43,193 nucleotides of DNA from a virus. A program made the translations under genes and the position numbers. The stretch spans positions 1 through 43,193 of the IMG/VR virus record IMGVR_UViG_3300036785_000738. One strand, given 5' to 3'. The notes beneath the pieces are model-generated. The model made no database searches, was not told the origin of the DNA, and worked only from the letters and a program-made list of their open reading frames with translations. Within the stretch, counting starts at the first letter, position 1. The number at the start of each line of letters is the position of its first letter. Below are positions 29,657 to 38,437 of this stretch, piece after piece.

Positions 29657-31041
29657 CGATGGGCGGCAGCGACACGAGCTCCCAACAGCAGACGAATTCT
29701 CAGCAAGTGACGCAACTGCCGCCTTGGATAAATCAAGCCGCGCAGCAGAATTACGCCTATGCGCAGAACGTCGCCAATCGTCCGCTGCAGCAATACCAGG
29801 GTCAGATGGTCGCGGACGTCGGGCCGCAGATGCAGCAAGCTTGGAACCTGGCCGCGAACAGCGGCAACGTGGGGCAGGACCAGTACAATGCAGCCCAAGG
29901 CGGCTACCTCGGCGTACTCGGTTCTCAGCCGCAGCAGGTGACTGCGGGCCAACTATCGAAGACGAACCTCTCGCCATACATGAACCCGTACACGCAGAGC
30001 GTCATCAATGCGACGCTGCCTATTATGCAGCAGCAGCTCGGCATCAACCAAATCGGCAATCAGGCCCAAGCCGCAGGAGCCGGCGCATTCGGAGGCTCGA
30101 GGCAGGGCATTCAGCAAGGCGTGACGCAGGCCCAGGGCGCACAGGGCATGGGCCAAATGGCCGCGCAACTCAATCAGGCCAATTTCCAGCAGGCGCAAGG
30201 CGCGGCCGAACAGGACATCCAAGGCCGGATGCAGGCCGCACTCGCCAATCAGGCGGCGCAGCAGAATCAAATGGGCCTCAACATTCAAGCCGCTGGCGGA
30301 CTCGGCGCACTTGGTAATGCCGCGCAGATGAATCAGCTGCGCAATTTCACCGAATTGATGACTGCAGGCACCGCGGAGCAGCAACAAGCGCAGAATCAAA
30401 TCAACGCGCAAATCGCGAAATTCCAGCAGGCTTGGGGCTACCCCTATCAGCAACTCGGCACGCTGCAGAGCGCGCTCGGAATGACGCCGTACGGGACCGC
30501 GACGCAGGGACAGCAGAACACGACGAGCCAGACGCAGACTTCAGCTGACCCATTCTCAGTTCTGGCTGGCGGACTTGGTTTTGCGGGCGATTTGCTCAAG
30601 CTGTCTGACCGCAAGATGAAGACCGACATCCAGAAAATCGGCACACATCCGACCGGCATCCCGATGTACGCTTACCGCTACAAGGGCGACCCGAAGTCCT
30701 ATCCCAAAGTCGCTGGGCCAATGGCTGAAGACGTTATGAAAGTCGCACCGCATGCAGTGCGTCCCATTGGTGGCGGCAAGATGGGCGTCAATCTGAGCGC
30801 ACTCGATGCGCTGTCGCCGAACGCCACACCACCGACGGCTACGCCTGGCGCCGGAGTGCGGATGCCCGGCATGGGCCGCGGGCTGGGCCGGATGGGACTG
30901 GGCGGCGGCATTCCGGCGACTCCGATGCCTGGTCAGGCCGGGAGCGGTCTGCCGGTGGGAGGCGGTCTGAACGTGCCACCGTCGATGCCGCCAGGACGCC
31001 GCATCCGCGGACCGCAAATCAGAGGAGCTCTCGGTGGCTAG
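29653..31041 (+). CDS. Gln-rich virion protein with C-terminal S74 chaperone-like domain (462 aa)
   Basis: Residues 1-310 are Gln/Ala/Gly-rich helical repeats (QQxxNxxxQAxGxxGxG), as in phage internal or ejection proteins. Near residues 315-380, SDRKMKTDIQKIG, YAYRYKGDP and AGPMAEDVMKVAPHAV form the peptidase S74/intramolecular chaperone signature, normally at the C-terminus of tail spikes. Here it is followed by a Pro/Gly-rich tail. Probably assists folding or is a tail component; self-cleavage cannot be judged. Confidence 0.7.
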   Translation: MTMGGSDTSSQQQTNSQQVTQLPPWINQAAQQNYAYAQNVANRPLQQYQGQMVADVGPQMQQAWNLAANSGNVGQDQYNAAQGGYLGVLGSQPQQVTAGQLSKTNLSPYMNPYTQSVINATLPIMQQQLGINQIGNQAQAAGAGAFGGSRQGIQQGVTQAQGAQGMGQMAAQLNQANFQQAQGAAEQDIQGRMQAALANQAAQQNQMGLNIQAAGGLGALGNAAQMNQLRNFTELMTAGTAEQQQAQNQINAQIAKFQQAWGYPYQQLGTLQSALGMTPYGTATQGQQNTTSQTQTSADPFSVLAGGLGFAGDLLKLSDRKMKTDIQKIGTHPTGIPMYAYRYKGDPKSYPKVAGPMAEDVMKVAPHAVRPIGGGKMGVNLSALDALSPNATPPTATPGAGVRMPGMGRGLGRMGLGGGIPATPMPGQAGSGLPVGGGLNVPPSMPPGRRIRGPQIRGALGG

Positions 31042-32812
31042 CACCACCTATGAAGGCATGGACCTAGTCTTCGCCGGGCAGCTGGCGCGGCTCCGTGCAG
31101 CCGCGCAGGCGGAGGGCATCAAGACTAACATCCTCTCGGGATATCGCACCAACGAGGACCAACGTCAGCTCTACGCCAATATGCTGGCCGGCCGGCGAGG
31201 ACAGCCTCTTCCTTATCCGGACCGCGGTCCAGTTCGAGTCGCCGCGCTGCCTGGGCATAGTCCGCATAATTTTGGCGTCGCCGCGGACTTGTCATCGAGC
31301 AATCCTAGGCGACTTGATCAGCTCGCACGCGATTTCGGCCTTGCCCCTGGTTCGCAATTCGGCGACCCGGGCCACTATCAGCCCGCCGGGACGAATTTCA
31401 TTGCCGACCATCTCGCGCGCGCTCAGCAGCCTGGATACCAGACGGCGAGCGCTGCCGGGCCCGACGTATCAGCCATTTTTGCCGGCCTGGACAATCCAAA
31501 CGCACCTTCAGCTTATGCCAATCCGACTCCAGTCTCGCCAGCCAGCGCCGCAATCAACGCTGTCGCTCCCGCGCCCGGTGGGTTAAATGCGCCGACGCCG
31601 CCTCAAGGTGGTTGGCCAATGCCCCCGCCACGGCCGCTTGGGCTATCGCTCGCCAGTCCCAATGCGCTTGTTGGTCAGCCGGTGAGCATGATGACGCCGT
31701 CGCCGGGCGGCCAATTCCAGACGCCAGGAGCATCGCTCAACACCACGACGAACGACCATCTACTCGCCAAGATTGTTGCCGGGGAAGCGGCCACCCCAGA
31801 AGGTCAGCAAGCGGTTCTCAGCGTGATGCGGAATCGCGCGGCCAATAATTTTGCCGGGTCCGACGCCGGTCTTTCTGGCATTGCGACCGTGCCCCATCAA
31901 TTTGAAGCTTATCCGAATAAGCTAGGCACTCCAAAGCCTTTCACTTACGACCTCATCAATCAAGCGAATGCAGGCACGCTCAACGACAACACGAACGGCG
32001 CGCTTTATTACGTGGCCGCGGGCAATCCCGGAATGAACAAGGGAGTTGGCGATAGTCCCGTGAACATCGGTGGCAACGTATTTTCAGACCGCTTCGGGGC
32101 GCCGTCAGCGGGGTATCTGGCGGGCACAAACATCAACTCGATACCACAAGGCGGCATTGGTCCTAGCGGGCTTGGACCGGGTTCTGGCGGGATGGGCGGG
32201 GGGGCTAATGTGCAACCCCCGCAGCCGCCAATTACGAGCGCTGGCCAAGGCCCCGGCATTTCCGGAGTAACTGGTCCCATCGACCCCGAACAGATTGCGC
32301 GCGGCAATGTCGGCATGTCTCCTGGTCAGCCTGCCGCGCCATCTTTCGCAACTGGCATCAGCAATCTTGCCGCTGACGCCAAGAAAATGAAGGACGCGCA
32401 GGATAAGGCGACCGAGGAAGGAAAGAAGAACCTCCCGGATGTACCGAATCTTCTGGCTGTTCCGCCGCAGGCGCGCGGACTCGGTCCATTCGCTGGGCAG
32501 AATGCGGGATTCGGCGGCGGGCCGTCAGCCAACCCTATCCAATTACAGCAAGCCATCCGTCAGCAAATGCTCTCCGGCGGCGCGGGCGGCCCGCTTGGGT
32601 CAGCCGTAGCGCCTTTATCTTGGAGTTCAACGCCGATGGCCCCGCCAGGCGTGCCAAGCGCGGCTCCCGGCGGGGGCGCATCGGGCATCTCGCCGCTCTA
32701 TGCGGCCGGACCTGGAGGCGCGCCTGGCACAAGCTTGAGCGGCCTCAACGCCGATATGCAAAATCAATTGTACCAACTCATGCTACAGCAGCAAATGAGC
32801 GGGATGGCGTAG
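31034..32812 (+). CDS. Virion cell-wall hydrolase with M15 peptidase and SleB domains (592 aa)
   Basis: Two muralytic domains in one virion-type protein. The N-terminal M15 (VanY-like) peptidase has SPHNFGVAAD (residues 76-85; H78 and D85 as zinc ligands) and GDPGHY with H114. The second, residues about 239-355, resembles SleB/CwlJ hydrolase_2: HLLAKIVAGEAATPEGQQAV with the catalytic Glu, NRAANNF and GALYYVAAGNPGMN. A Pro/Gly/Gln-rich tail follows. Likely opens peptidoglycan during DNA injection, apart from the GH24 endolysin for lysis. GTG start at 31034 overlaps the previous gene by 8 nt. Confidence 0.85.
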   Translation: MASTTYEGMDLVFAGQLARLRAAAQAEGIKTNILSGYRTNEDQRQLYANMLAGRRGQPLPYPDRGPVRVAALPGHSPHNFGVAADLSSSNPRRLDQLARDFGLAPGSQFGDPGHYQPAGTNFIADHLARAQQPGYQTASAAGPDVSAIFAGLDNPNAPSAYANPTPVSPASAAINAVAPAPGGLNAPTPPQGGWPMPPPRPLGLSLASPNALVGQPVSMMTPSPGGQFQTPGASLNTTTNDHLLAKIVAGEAATPEGQQAVLSVMRNRAANNFAGSDAGLSGIATVPHQFEAYPNKLGTPKPFTYDLINQANAGTLNDNTNGALYYVAAGNPGMNKGVGDSPVNIGGNVFSDRFGAPSAGYLAGTNINSIPQGGIGPSGLGPGSGGMGGGANVQPPQPPITSAGQGPGISGVTGPIDPEQIARGNVGMSPGQPAAPSFATGISNLAADAKKMKDAQDKATEEGKKNLPDVPNLLAVPPQARGLGPFAGQNAGFGGGPSANPIQLQQAIRQQMLSGGAGGPLGSAVAPLSWSSTPMAPPGVPSAAPGGGASGISPLYAAGPGGAPGTSLSGLNADMQNQLYQLMLQQQMSGMA

Positions 32813-32814
32813 CT

Positions 32815-33717
32815 ATGGCGATGCAATTCACTCCCTTCAACCCGAACCCGTACGCGGTCTTCGACCCCTCGCAGTGGTCGAATCCATTCTCGGCCTTCAA
32901 CAATGCGCCGATACCTCCAACGCAAGTGCAAGACGCCTATCAAGGAGGCCCTGGATGGCCGACCGACGCGCTCGGTCGGCCTATTGCGATGCCGCCAGGG
33001 ATGACCCTGAATACTCCGCCGCCGCCTGCAGCGCCGGCCGCGCCCGCTGCTGCGGCTCCTACGAATCCGCCTGCCATCTATCAGCTGGCCAGCAATGCGG
33101 CGATGCAGCGTGTTCTGCAAAACCAAGCACAGGGCATGAGCGGCGTTCAAGGCGGGACGACAGGCAGCGGTAACCAAGCGCCCACGACTTACGGGGATCC
33201 CGTTGGGCTGGCGATTTCGCTCAACCAGCCAACGGCTGCAAATGCAGCGGCTTACGGTCCTCAGTACGGGGCCGCGATCAACCGAATGGCGGCGAGCGGC
33301 ATCACGCCGGAAATTGCAGCAGCTCGCGCGGCGGCCTTCACTGCCCCAGGCGCAACATTACAGTCCGTCATGAATACGCCGGGCCTTGGCGCTGTGCCTC
33401 CTGGTTCAACGCAGGCTGCAGCAGCGCCCGCGCCCTCATCGGCAAACTCGACTGGGAATCCGGCCCTGACCTATACGCAATATCTGCAGCTTCTAAGCAA
33501 TCCAGGAAAGGTCGTTACGCCTGGCGGCGACCCGAATGCCGCGCCCGCAGTCCAGCCGGGGTCGGGCGTGCTCCAGCAATTCCTGCAGAACTGGCAACCG
33601 GCGCAAAGCGGCCCCGGCAGTCAATTCCAGCAAATCTTCGCTAACGCTCTGGCCCAGCCGCAAGCTGCGCCAGCCGCCGCGCCGGCCGAGCCGCCGTCCA
33701 AGAAGAGAGGTAGATGA
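32815..33717 (+). CDS. Pro/Ala/Gln-rich virion protein (300 aa)
   Basis: Starts MAMQFTPFNPNPYAVFDPSQ, with a Pro-rich linker and helical Ala/Gln stretches (NAAMQRVLQNQAQ; AGITPEIAAARAAA-like). No domain is recognised. It sits among ejection-type proteins and probably enters the periplasm with DNA or lines the tail. ATG at 32815 follows the previous stop by 2 nt; the open frame further upstream lies inside the neighbouring gene. Confidence 0.6.
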   Translation: MAMQFTPFNPNPYAVFDPSQWSNPFSAFNNAPIPPTQVQDAYQGGPGWPTDALGRPIAMPPGMTLNTPPPPAAPAAPAAAAPTNPPAIYQLASNAAMQRVLQNQAQGMSGVQGGTTGSGNQAPTTYGDPVGLAISLNQPTAANAAAYGPQYGAAINRMAASGITPEIAAARAAAFTAPGATLQSVMNTPGLGAVPPGSTQAAAAPAPSSANSTGNPALTYTQYLQLLSNPGKVVTPGGDPNAAPAVQPGSGVLQQFLQNWQPAQSGPGSQFQQIFANALAQPQAAPAAAPAEPPSKKRGR

Positions 33718-33718
33718 G

Positions 33719-35239
33719 ATGGCGCTCTTCGACAATCTGGCGATGCTGCTCGGCCCCGACCCGTTGCAGAAGCTCTTGGCCGCTCAATCGGCCGGAGGCC
33801 CGCCTGGAGGCCCTCCTCCTGTCCCGGCGGGCGGCGGCGCTCCTGCCGGTCCTCCCACCTCGGGAGCGCCGCCACAGGGGCCTGCAGCCGTGCTTCCTGG
33901 CGGGGTTCCGGGACAGCCCGGCGACCCCAACGCCCGGCCAACGCCGATGAACCTGACGACTACGCCTGAACAGCAGGCGATGAACCTTCGTCTTGCCAAT
34001 CCCACCGGCGCAGCGGCAGCGGCCGTGCCTGGTCAAGGCGGTCCTGGCGTCGCTGCACCGCCGCCGATGCCGGGCGCGCCATCGAACATGATTACGCCCG
34101 AACTCATCCTGCAAATGTACAATCAGAGACGGCAGGAAGACATCTTCAACGACGTGCAACGCAATCTCGGGATTATCGGCGCAGGCATGTATCCCGGCCG
34201 GCCGCATCCAGCGCTGGGGATAATGGCGCGCGGCAGCGGACTTGGCGGTGCAGACGAGAACTCGACCATCCAGAACATTCTGGCGCTGCAAGGCGTTCAG
34301 CAACAACGCGCGCAAGCTCAAGATATTTGGAACAACGCTGAAGAGTTTGGCAAACCATATGGCGCATCTGGCGCGGAAGTTCGCAACCTACTAGAGACAG
34401 GCGGCCTTCCTGCTGTGTCAAAATACATAGAGACGATGTCTGGCGTTGGCAATCCAGCCCTAACGGAGCAGAGACGAGCAGAAAACGCCCTAACGAGAGC
34501 AGGTAAGCCTATTCCGTGGACGGTTGGCGACCCTGTTTCATTCGGGGCATACCAAGCCGGCCAGGTTACTAACCAGCGCGATGTGATTGAGGAGCAAAAC
34601 AAATCGACGGAGGCCTATCCCAACTTTGATAAGCAGCACAATGATATCGAAAATACCATCGCTGCTCTCCAGAAAAATGGACATGTAGTTCAAGCTGTTC
34701 AATCTCTTGGCCCAACGACCGGAGTTGGCGGAGCCCTTCGTGTGGCGGTCGGAAATCTTGACCCGCAAACGTCTGATGCTGCTGCCTTGTTGCAAAAGCT
34801 GAATAATCAGCTCTATGCCGCAGGATGGGATAAGGGAAGCAGACTAGCAGCAGTGGAAGCGCAGCGTCTGCAACAGCAATATAGCACTTTGACCAATCCA
34901 AATCAGACGGCACAGCAAATTAACGACCAATTGAACGGGTTAGCGACCTCGCAGAAGACGGCGCATGTCAATGCCGCACTCGCCGCAGGTCAGCCTGTGT
35001 CACCGGAGGACTATGCTCTAGGTAGTGATATCTACAAACCAGGCGGAAAATTCGCCAATGGCGGAAGAGCGAGTAAGGATATTCCCAGCTTTGGCGGAGG
35101 ACCGCTGCCGGCGACAGCCACAAGCCCAACAGGTGAGGCGGCTACTCCGCAAACGCTAGAGGATGTCCAAAAACTTTCCCCAGGCACCAAATTTATTGTG
35201 CCATATGGTCCGAGCAAAGGCCAGATTGGGACGAGGTAA
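33719..35239 (+). CDS. Large internal virion / ejection-type protein (506 aa)
   Basis: N-terminal MALFDNLAMLLGPDPLQKLL, a Pro/Gly-rich linker at about 25-125, and then a long helical region rich in Gln, Asn and Ala (ITPELILQMYNQRRQEDIFN onward). The C-terminus, QKLSPGTKFIVPYGPSKGQI, is a short globular motif. It has the character of DNA-ejection proteins. Starts 1 nt after the preceding stop; the next gene begins right after its own stop. Confidence 0.6.
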   Translation: MALFDNLAMLLGPDPLQKLLAAQSAGGPPGGPPPVPAGGGAPAGPPTSGAPPQGPAAVLPGGVPGQPGDPNARPTPMNLTTTPEQQAMNLRLANPTGAAAAAVPGQGGPGVAAPPPMPGAPSNMITPELILQMYNQRRQEDIFNDVQRNLGIIGAGMYPGRPHPALGIMARGSGLGGADENSTIQNILALQGVQQQRAQAQDIWNNAEEFGKPYGASGAEVRNLLETGGLPAVSKYIETMSGVGNPALTEQRRAENALTRAGKPIPWTVGDPVSFGAYQAGQVTNQRDVIEEQNKSTEAYPNFDKQHNDIENTIAALQKNGHVVQAVQSLGPTTGVGGALRVAVGNLDPQTSDAAALLQKLNNQLYAAGWDKGSRLAAVEAQRLQQQYSTLTNPNQTAQQINDQLNGLATSQKTAHVNAALAAGQPVSPEDYALGSDIYKPGGKFANGGRASKDIPSFGGGPLPATATSPTGEAATPQTLEDVQKLSPGTKFIVPYGPSKGQIGTR

Positions 35240-36802
35240 ATGGCCGCCGAGGACCCGTTCGCCCAATATCTAGCGCCGTCGAAGCCCGCTGCGGTCGATG
35301 ACCCGTTTGCGCAATACCTGAAACCGGCCGCGCCTGGGGCCGCTGCGCCTGCCGCATTGGACCTTGGCACAACTGCATTCTGGAACAAGCCGGCAAACGC
35401 TTCATGGCAAGATTACATGCTAGCGCATCTGGCGAAGCCGTTCCAAGGCGCGAACCAAGCGGCGCAAGATTATGCGCGAACGGCAGTCGATGCTGCAACC
35501 TTCGGGCTGGGTGACCGACTTCAAAGCGCTCTGACCGGCAACTCGCTCGAGCAGGAGCGCACCAATACCGCTAATGCGGCGGGACGACTCGGAGCGATGG
35601 CCCCCATCGTGGGCGGGGCAATGTACGCCATGGGGCCTGGCGAATTAGGCCTAGCGGCCAAAGCTGCTGGAAAACTCGGCGGAGGTTATTTGGCCGGCAT
35701 CGCCGGGTCGGCCGCCGAAGGGGCTGGCGCGGGCGCGTTAGGGGCCGCAGGGCACGACGAAAGTGTTGGCCAAGGCGCGCTTTATGGCGGCCTGCTAGGT
35801 AGCGCAGGCGGAGCCCTAGGAGGCGTTGCCGGTCGAGGTGGAACATTGCCAGCAGCGAGGACGGCGGCCGACCTTGGGCAACAAGCTACCACTGAGTACG
35901 CGCCGCTCGCCGCGAATAAGTTCGGCAGTTGGGATGTCAATGCAGCCCTTCAGCCAGTCCGCAATTCAATGACGCAAGACGAGGCGGATTTGGCCAAACG
36001 AAGTTTGACCGAGGTCAACGCGCTGACGAGTAAGCCCATAGTCACAGGCGCTGACATCCAAGCGCGCATGCGTCGCCTCGGAAGCATCGCTGCGAACTCA
36101 CCCGAGGCAAAGGACGCTGAGTTCGCTCCCCAACTGCGCAGTGCGTTGCAGGGCGTATTGGATTCTACCACGCCGATACAAGGCACTGTCGGTGCAGCTG
36201 GCGCGGCAAAGGCGGCAGGCGATGTGCCCTACGGGATGGGACAAGATGTCCGACGGCTTGATGATTGGGTAGCTGCTTCGAAAATCGCTGGCGGTCCTGA
36301 TGTCGGCACTTCCGCAAAGAACTATCTGCTGTCCACCCAAGGCAAACAGCTGGCTCCGCAGGGAACACCTATCTTTGACGCCATAAACACATTGGCCGCT
36401 ACCGCCAAACCGGCGCAGGCTCCTGGGGTGCCAAATACGTTTGAACTTCGGCATGCCATTCACCCCATAATAAGCGGTCTAGGAGGCGCGGCTGCTGGCG
36501 CTGTTACGGGAGGCGCAACATCCGGCTGGGATCCAGCGCGTATGTTGGAGGAAGCTGCTGTCGGAGGTCTTGGCATCTACGGGGTTCATGCGGGAGGCAC
36601 GGCTATCAGAGCTCTAGTTCAACAGGCGGCACAGCAGCGTGCTCTAGACGCTGCTCGAGCGACGCTTAGCACGGTCGGACGTATGCCAGGCGGCGGCTAT
36701 GCGCCAACAGCACAAGCTATAGCGCCTGTCTTGCCGACAGCGTCAGTGCGAGACGCGCTCCGAACCCTTATTTTCGGCCAAGGAGCACGTGGAGCGTTCT
36801 AG
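35240..36802 (+). CDS. Ejection-type protein with DPFAQYL repeats (520 aa)
   Basis: Two DPFAQYL repeats lie within the first 27 residues (EDPFAQYLAPS, DDPFAQYLKP), possibly docking sites. Residues about 110-200 are Gly/Ala-rich and could form glycine-zipper membrane helices (GLLGSAGGALGGVAGRGG), as in injected proteins that cross the inner membrane. The remaining part is helical, with a second Gly/Ala-rich stretch near 410-450. It closes the late operon and its TAG shares the CTAG palindrome with the opposing small gene. Confidence 0.62.
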   Translation: MAAEDPFAQYLAPSKPAAVDDPFAQYLKPAAPGAAAPAALDLGTTAFWNKPANASWQDYMLAHLAKPFQGANQAAQDYARTAVDAATFGLGDRLQSALTGNSLEQERTNTANAAGRLGAMAPIVGGAMYAMGPGELGLAAKAAGKLGGGYLAGIAGSAAEGAGAGALGAAGHDESVGQGALYGGLLGSAGGALGGVAGRGGTLPAARTAADLGQQATTEYAPLAANKFGSWDVNAALQPVRNSMTQDEADLAKRSLTEVNALTSKPIVTGADIQARMRRLGSIAANSPEAKDAEFAPQLRSALQGVLDSTTPIQGTVGAAGAAKAAGDVPYGMGQDVRRLDDWVAASKIAGGPDVGTSAKNYLLSTQGKQLAPQGTPIFDAINTLAATAKPAQAPGVPNTFELRHAIHPIISGLGGAAAGAVTGGATSGWDPARMLEEAAVGGLGIYGVHAGGTAIRALVQQAAQQRALDAARATLSTVGRMPGGGYAPTAQAIAPVLPTASVRDALRTLIFGQGARGAF

Positions 36803-36888
36803 TGGACGAAGGGGAATGCCACATTAAATATCAGTAGTAGTATTCCTCCAATGATGAAAGAAATTATCGTCAGCTGGCAGTCGCTCAT
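36799..36888 (-). CDS. 29-aa single-helix membrane peptide
   Basis: Frame reading MSDCQLTIISFIIGGILLLI then FNVAFPFVH, a nearly full-length transmembrane helix. The ATG at 36888 has the shared leader GAAAGGAACGACTA immediately upstream. Its TAG overlaps that of the opposing late gene within the CTAG at 36799-36802. The leader and stop placement argue that it is a real small gene, perhaps a membrane regulator or exclusion peptide. Confidence 0.5.
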   Translation of the reverse strand: MSDCQLTIISFIIGGILLLIFNVAFPFVH

Positions 36889-37087
36889 TAGTCGTTCCTT
36901 TCTTCTTCGTGTCGCCGGAAAGGTCATTCCTTTCAGGACGTTCCGACACTGGCAGGCCAAGCCGTTTGGCCTCGACGGTAACTTCCTCCGGGGTGAGGCT
37001 GCGGCCCTTGCTTGCGGCCCCTCGAGAACGGTGCATCCACGACATGAGAAAATAAACCTGTGGATAAGTCGGTTTTGGCCTATTCAA
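36824..37087 (-). CDS. Possible small hypothetical protein (87 aa)
   Basis: Frame from TTG at 37087, or ATG at 37045 (MSWMHRSRGAASKGR). The segment SLTPEEVTVEAKRLGLPVSE looks protein-like and helical. It overlaps the leader and start of the 29-aa peptide in another frame. No strong ribosome binding site, so both the start and the gene are uncertain. Confidence 0.35.
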   Translation of the reverse strand: MNRPKPTYPQVYFLMSWMHRSRGAASKGRSLTPEEVTVEAKRLGLPVSERPERNDLSGDTKKKGTTNERLPADDNFFHHWRNTTTDI

Positions 37088-37307
37088 ACATTGACACGTG
37101 GTTTGGCATTGGCCTTGCTACGCGCGGCGGCAGCGCCGAACGGCCAATCACACAAGACAGCAGCACGAGGCATCGAGCAGACCAGGAGTGAGCCGGGCGG
37201 GAGCGTAGGCGAACGCTGATACAAGCCGCATCCTTCATCCAGTGTACTCCTACATGCCCGGTTGCAACGCATCCAAACAGACAATCTAGAGTTTTACACA
37301 TCATCAC
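37080..37307 (-). CDS. Possible small hypothetical protein (75 aa)
   Basis: A frame beginning MMMCKTLDCLFGCVATGHVG with several Cys and a basic, Pro-rich end. It fills the gap between the coiled-coil gene and the next minus-strand frame and overlaps that frame by 8 nt. No family or leader is visible, so its support is weak. Confidence 0.25.
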   Translation of the reverse strand: MMMCKTLDCLFGCVATGHVGVHWMKDAACISVRLRSRPAHSWSARCLVLLSCVIGRSALPPRVARPMPNHVSMFE

Positions 37308-37311
37308 AGCA

Positions 37312-37503
37312 TCATGCCAACAGCAATCGTAACCCGTTCAGCAGCCGCTGCGCCTTCTCCTCACGCGCCCTAGACATACAGAGCTCCGTCTCGAGCTGCT
37401 CGACGATTCGCATCAGCTCCTCGACCCTATCGATGGCGTCAGCCAGCTCGTCGCGCACCGGCTGCGTCTCGTCATCATCGAAGTTCTCGTCTCTGTATCT
37501 CAT
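37312..37503 (-). CDS. Small coiled-coil protein (63 aa)
   Basis: Acidic N-terminus MRYRDENFDDDETQPVRDEL followed by a heptad-like helix (IDRVEELMRIVEQLETELCM) to the end. The ATG at 37503 has the shared leader GGAAAGGAACGACC directly upstream and overlaps the previous stop (ATGA). Likely a small coiled-coil adaptor; function unknown. Confidence 0.6.
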   Translation of the reverse strand: MRYRDENFDDDETQPVRDELADAIDRVEELMRIVEQLETELCMSRAREEKAQRLLNGLRLLLA

Positions 37504-37841
37504 GGTCGTTCCTTTCCCATAAACCGCCGGAAAATCTCCGGCATTCCGTCCAGTTTCAACGGCTGCTTCTTCTCGACGCGCTTCGCCTTGGCGATAGAGG
37601 CGACATCGAGCGTCGTCTGTTCGCCATGGCAGATGAGACACAAAACTTCGCCGTCATCGACAGTGGGACGACGGGCCTTGTCGATTGCAAGCCCCTCCGG
37701 ACGTCTATGATGCAGCTCGAAATCACCGCGCGACTTGAGCCATGCCCCGCAGCGCTCACAGTTCAGACGCCCATCCTGGGTGGCGCGGCGGATGAGCTCA
37801 AGCTCCACGCCGAGACTGAACTCGCGCCTTATCGCCTTCAT
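37500..37841 (-). CDS. HNH endonuclease domain protein (113 aa)
   Basis: Small HNH-type nuclease with CERC at 28-31, the central HHRRPEG (44-50) and CLICH at 68-72, which fits the zinc-bound beta-beta-alpha-metal fold. It may cut DNA during replication, recombination or packaging, or be mobile. It overlaps the next gene by 4 nt and sits in the recombination operon. Confidence 0.78.
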   Translation of the reverse strand: MKAIRREFSLGVELELIRRATQDGRLNCERCGAWLKSRGDFELHHRRPEGLAIDKARRPTVDDGEVLCLICHGEQTTLDVASIAKAKRVEKKQPLKLDGMPEIFRRFMGKERP

Positions 37842-38061
37842 CCTCGTTCTCCACCAGCGCGCATCTTATCCATTCAAAACAGCAATTCTCGACTATGGGC
37901 CAATGCTTCAGTGCGAACTTGTTGAGCGTTTCACGGTCGCAACCGCGCGGCGTCGCATGTCCGCCACCGCGCAGCGCCGTCGTGAGATGCTCAGGAGGCA
38001 CCAGACCGATGAGCGTCTTTCTGATTCGTGGTATCGTTTCCACTCCCAAATTTCCTCTCAT
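37798..38061 (-). CDS. Hypothetical protein (87 aa)
   Basis: Unrecognised product starting MRGNLGVETIPRIRKTLIGL with the segment VPPEHLTTALRGGGHATPRG and a Cys pair (ENCCFEW). The sequence looks folded. It overlaps NinB by 71 nt and the HNH gene by 44 nt, so a later start such as the GTG at 38043 is possible. Confidence 0.5.
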   Translation of the reverse strand: MRGNLGVETIPRIRKTLIGLVPPEHLTTALRGGGHATPRGCDRETLNKFALKHWPIVENCCFEWIRCALVENEDEGDKARVQSRRGA

Positions 38062-38437
38062 CAATCCTGAAACGCACACCGCGCTCATCGCCGAATTGGT
38101 AGATAGTTGTGATGAGTTCCGACATCTCCTCGCGCTCGAGCTTTTTCGAGGAATAGCCGACGCACACCACGCCCTTGCCATCGAGACTGGGCATGAAGTC
38201 CATCCGCTGGCCGACTGCCTTCAAGAACGCGCATTTCCAATCTTCGGCGGTCCGGAACTCGCCGGCGATGGGCACTTGCGCGGCGATGTCGTGCAGGAGC
38301 CACTGCATGAGCCGGTTCTGCTTGACGGTCCGCGGCGCATCCACCAAGTCGATGAAAGAGCCATCGGCGCAATCCCAGACAGCACGGAGAATTTCACTGC
38401 GGTTTTCAGCGGTTATGCGGGCGGCGAGGCGCATCAT
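37991..38437 (-). CDS. ninB: NinB-like recombination protein
   Basis: Orf/NinB family protein of lambdoid phages, which aids recombination by loading or replacing host RecFOR functions on SSB-coated DNA. The 148-aa product has LVDAPRTVKQNRLMQWLLHD, an EDWKCAFLKAVGQRMDFMPS segment and SSKKLEREEMSELITTIYQF with FGDERGVRF, in the family order. The ATG at 38437 overlaps the methyltransferase stop. The C-terminal tail beyond residue about 125 may be extra. Confidence 0.8.
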   Translation of the reverse strand: MMRLAARITAENRSEILRAVWDCADGSFIDLVDAPRTVKQNRLMQWLLHDIAAQVPIAGEFRTAEDWKCAFLKAVGQRMDFMPSLDGKGVVCVGYSSKKLEREEMSELITTIYQFGDERGVRFRIDERKFGSGNDTTNQKDAHRSGAS

